From: Cyanobacteria bacterium GSL.Bin1
GTDB lineage: Bacteria; Cyanobacteriota; Cyanobacteriia; Cyanobacteriales; Rubidibacteraceae
Direction of reading: 5' to 3'
Assembly: GCA_009909085.1 (NCBI GenBank)
Contig: JAAANX010000093.1
Span: 1-64,000, forward strand
DNA length: 64,000 nucleotides
The notes below the pieces were generated by a model. The model searched no databases. It was not told the DNA's origin and saw nothing but the letters and a program-made list of their open reading frames with translations. The position numbers were made by a program, and so were the translations under genes. This document shows positions 63,458 to 64,000 of this stretch, piece after piece. Each line of letters starts with the position of its first letter. Within the stretch, counting starts at the first letter, position 1.

Positions 63458-64000
63458 ATGAATCGTTTATTGCAACAATTTCGGTCAAGAGGATTGAGTT
63501 TAATCCTCCTCAGTAGTTTAATTTTAATTGTCGGTTGGAGTTTACGAGAGCGTGTTTCCCTTGCCCCCGCTATGGCTCAAGATGCCCCCCTACAAACCAT
63601 AACGGTGACCGGAGAAGGCACCCAGTCTATCCCCACAACTCTAACAGAAGTGCAGCTGGGAGTGGAAGTGGAAGGGAAAACGGCTGCTCAAGTGCAGGAA
63701 GATGCAGCGCGCCGTTCAACAGCAGTGGTGGAATTGCTGCGATCGCGCGATGTGGAAAAATTAAAAACCACTGGTATTCGTTTAGAACCGCAGTATAACT
63801 ACAATGAGGGCAAACGCACCTTAAGAGGTTATCAAGCTCTCAATTTAGTTAGTTTTCGGATGCCCACTGACGAAGTCGGCAATTTACTCGATGAAGCCGT
63901 CCAAGCGGGCGCAACCCGCATTGATTCGGTGAGCTTTACGGCGACCGACAGCGCGATCGCGCAAGCGCAAAAAGAAGCGCTGCAAGCAGCAACTCTCGAT
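63458..64000 (+). CDS. SIMPL-domain (DUF541) exported protein, truncated at the window edge
   Basis: 181 residues are visible and the gene runs off the window. The N-terminus has a signal or anchor (SLILLSSLILIVGWSL). The SIMPL domain starts at about residue 45 (LQTITVTGEGTQSIPTTLTE) and continues with VEVEGKTAAQVQEDAARRS and GYQALNLVSFRMPTDEVG. Such periplasmic proteins of unknown function are conserved in cyanobacteria. It is 38 bases from the divergent surE start. Confidence 0.85.
   Translation, partial: MNRLLQQFRSRGLSLILLSSLILIVGWSLRERVSLAPAMAQDAPLQTITVTGEGTQSIPTTLTEVQLGVEVEGKTAAQVQEDAARRSTAVVELLRSRDVEKLKTTGIRLEPQYNYNEGKRTLRGYQALNLVSFRMPTDEVGNLLDEAVQAGATRIDSVSFTATDSAIAQAQKEALQAATLD

Noticed and set aside
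1-64000. CRISPR array, tRNA or rRNA genes
   Set aside because: No regularly spaced repeat of 25-40 bases with unique spacers was seen, and no T-loop or rRNA-like sequence was noticed in any intergenic region. A dedicated tRNA scan would settle this.

Overview
The window is a cyanobacterial chromosome segment, most likely from a halophilic or halotolerant unicellular species of the Halothece / Euhalothece / Dactylococcopsis / Aphanothece halophytica type. Support: the HIP1 octamer GCGATCGC recurs throughout (often as GCGATCGCG); there is an allophycocyanin-B gene (apcD); and a sodium-handling locus (Mrp antiporter, NapA-type antiporter, BicA-like Na+/bicarbonate symporter) has the gene order C-D1-D2-E-F-G-A-B that I recall being described for Aphanothece halophytica. 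No rRNA, tRNA or CRISPR array was found.

Layout. 0-17.5 kb: housekeeping genes for isoprenoids, one-carbon and sulfur metabolism (folD-crtE-PAP2-like, dxs, glycerate kinase, cysK), a P-type cation ATPase, an ABC ATPase, a glycosyltransferase plus glycogen-debranching-type hydrolase operon, and an uncharacterised DUF2330 / RnfD-like pair. 17.7-22.6 kb: an accessory island with three two-gene toxin-antitoxin modules (two VapC-like PIN toxins, one DUF433/DUF5615 pair), an orphan DUF433, a DUF2283 protein, a gene remnant and an unknown protein with a long Gly/Ala-rich segment. The first two modules sit behind homologous promoter cassettes. 22.8-28.5 kb: oligopeptidase A, apcD, Fe superoxide dismutase, M42 peptidase. 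28.5-30.4 kb: a decayed ISAs1-type transposon, a small inverted-repeat element and a gene fragment. 30.4-34.9 kb: topA-msrP and a phytochelatin-synthase-like peptidase. 35.0-44.3 kb: the Mrp cluster, NapA and BicA, all on the minus strand; the last two genes would use the sodium gradient that the antiporters maintain. 44.8-56 kb: ABC permease, glucosylglycerol-hydrolase-like GH13 enzyme, two Uma2 proteins, a GTPase, recQ, a SipA-like protein, cbiX and mltA. 57-58.5 kb: a TnpB-only IS200/IS605 element with matching terminal hairpins, inserted just before a small gene coupled to mltA. 58.5-64 kb: CBS protein, MFS transporter, homocysteine-biosynthesis protein, cobA, surE and a truncated SIMPL gene.

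The best candidates for new biology are the toxin-antitoxin island with its swapped promoter cassettes and unknown Gly/Ala-rich neighbour, the DUF2330/RnfD-like module, the glycosyltransferase/debranching operon, and the intact TnpB element. None can be called a new system from sequence alone. All family assignments come from reading the sequence and remembered family motifs; no database search was run.
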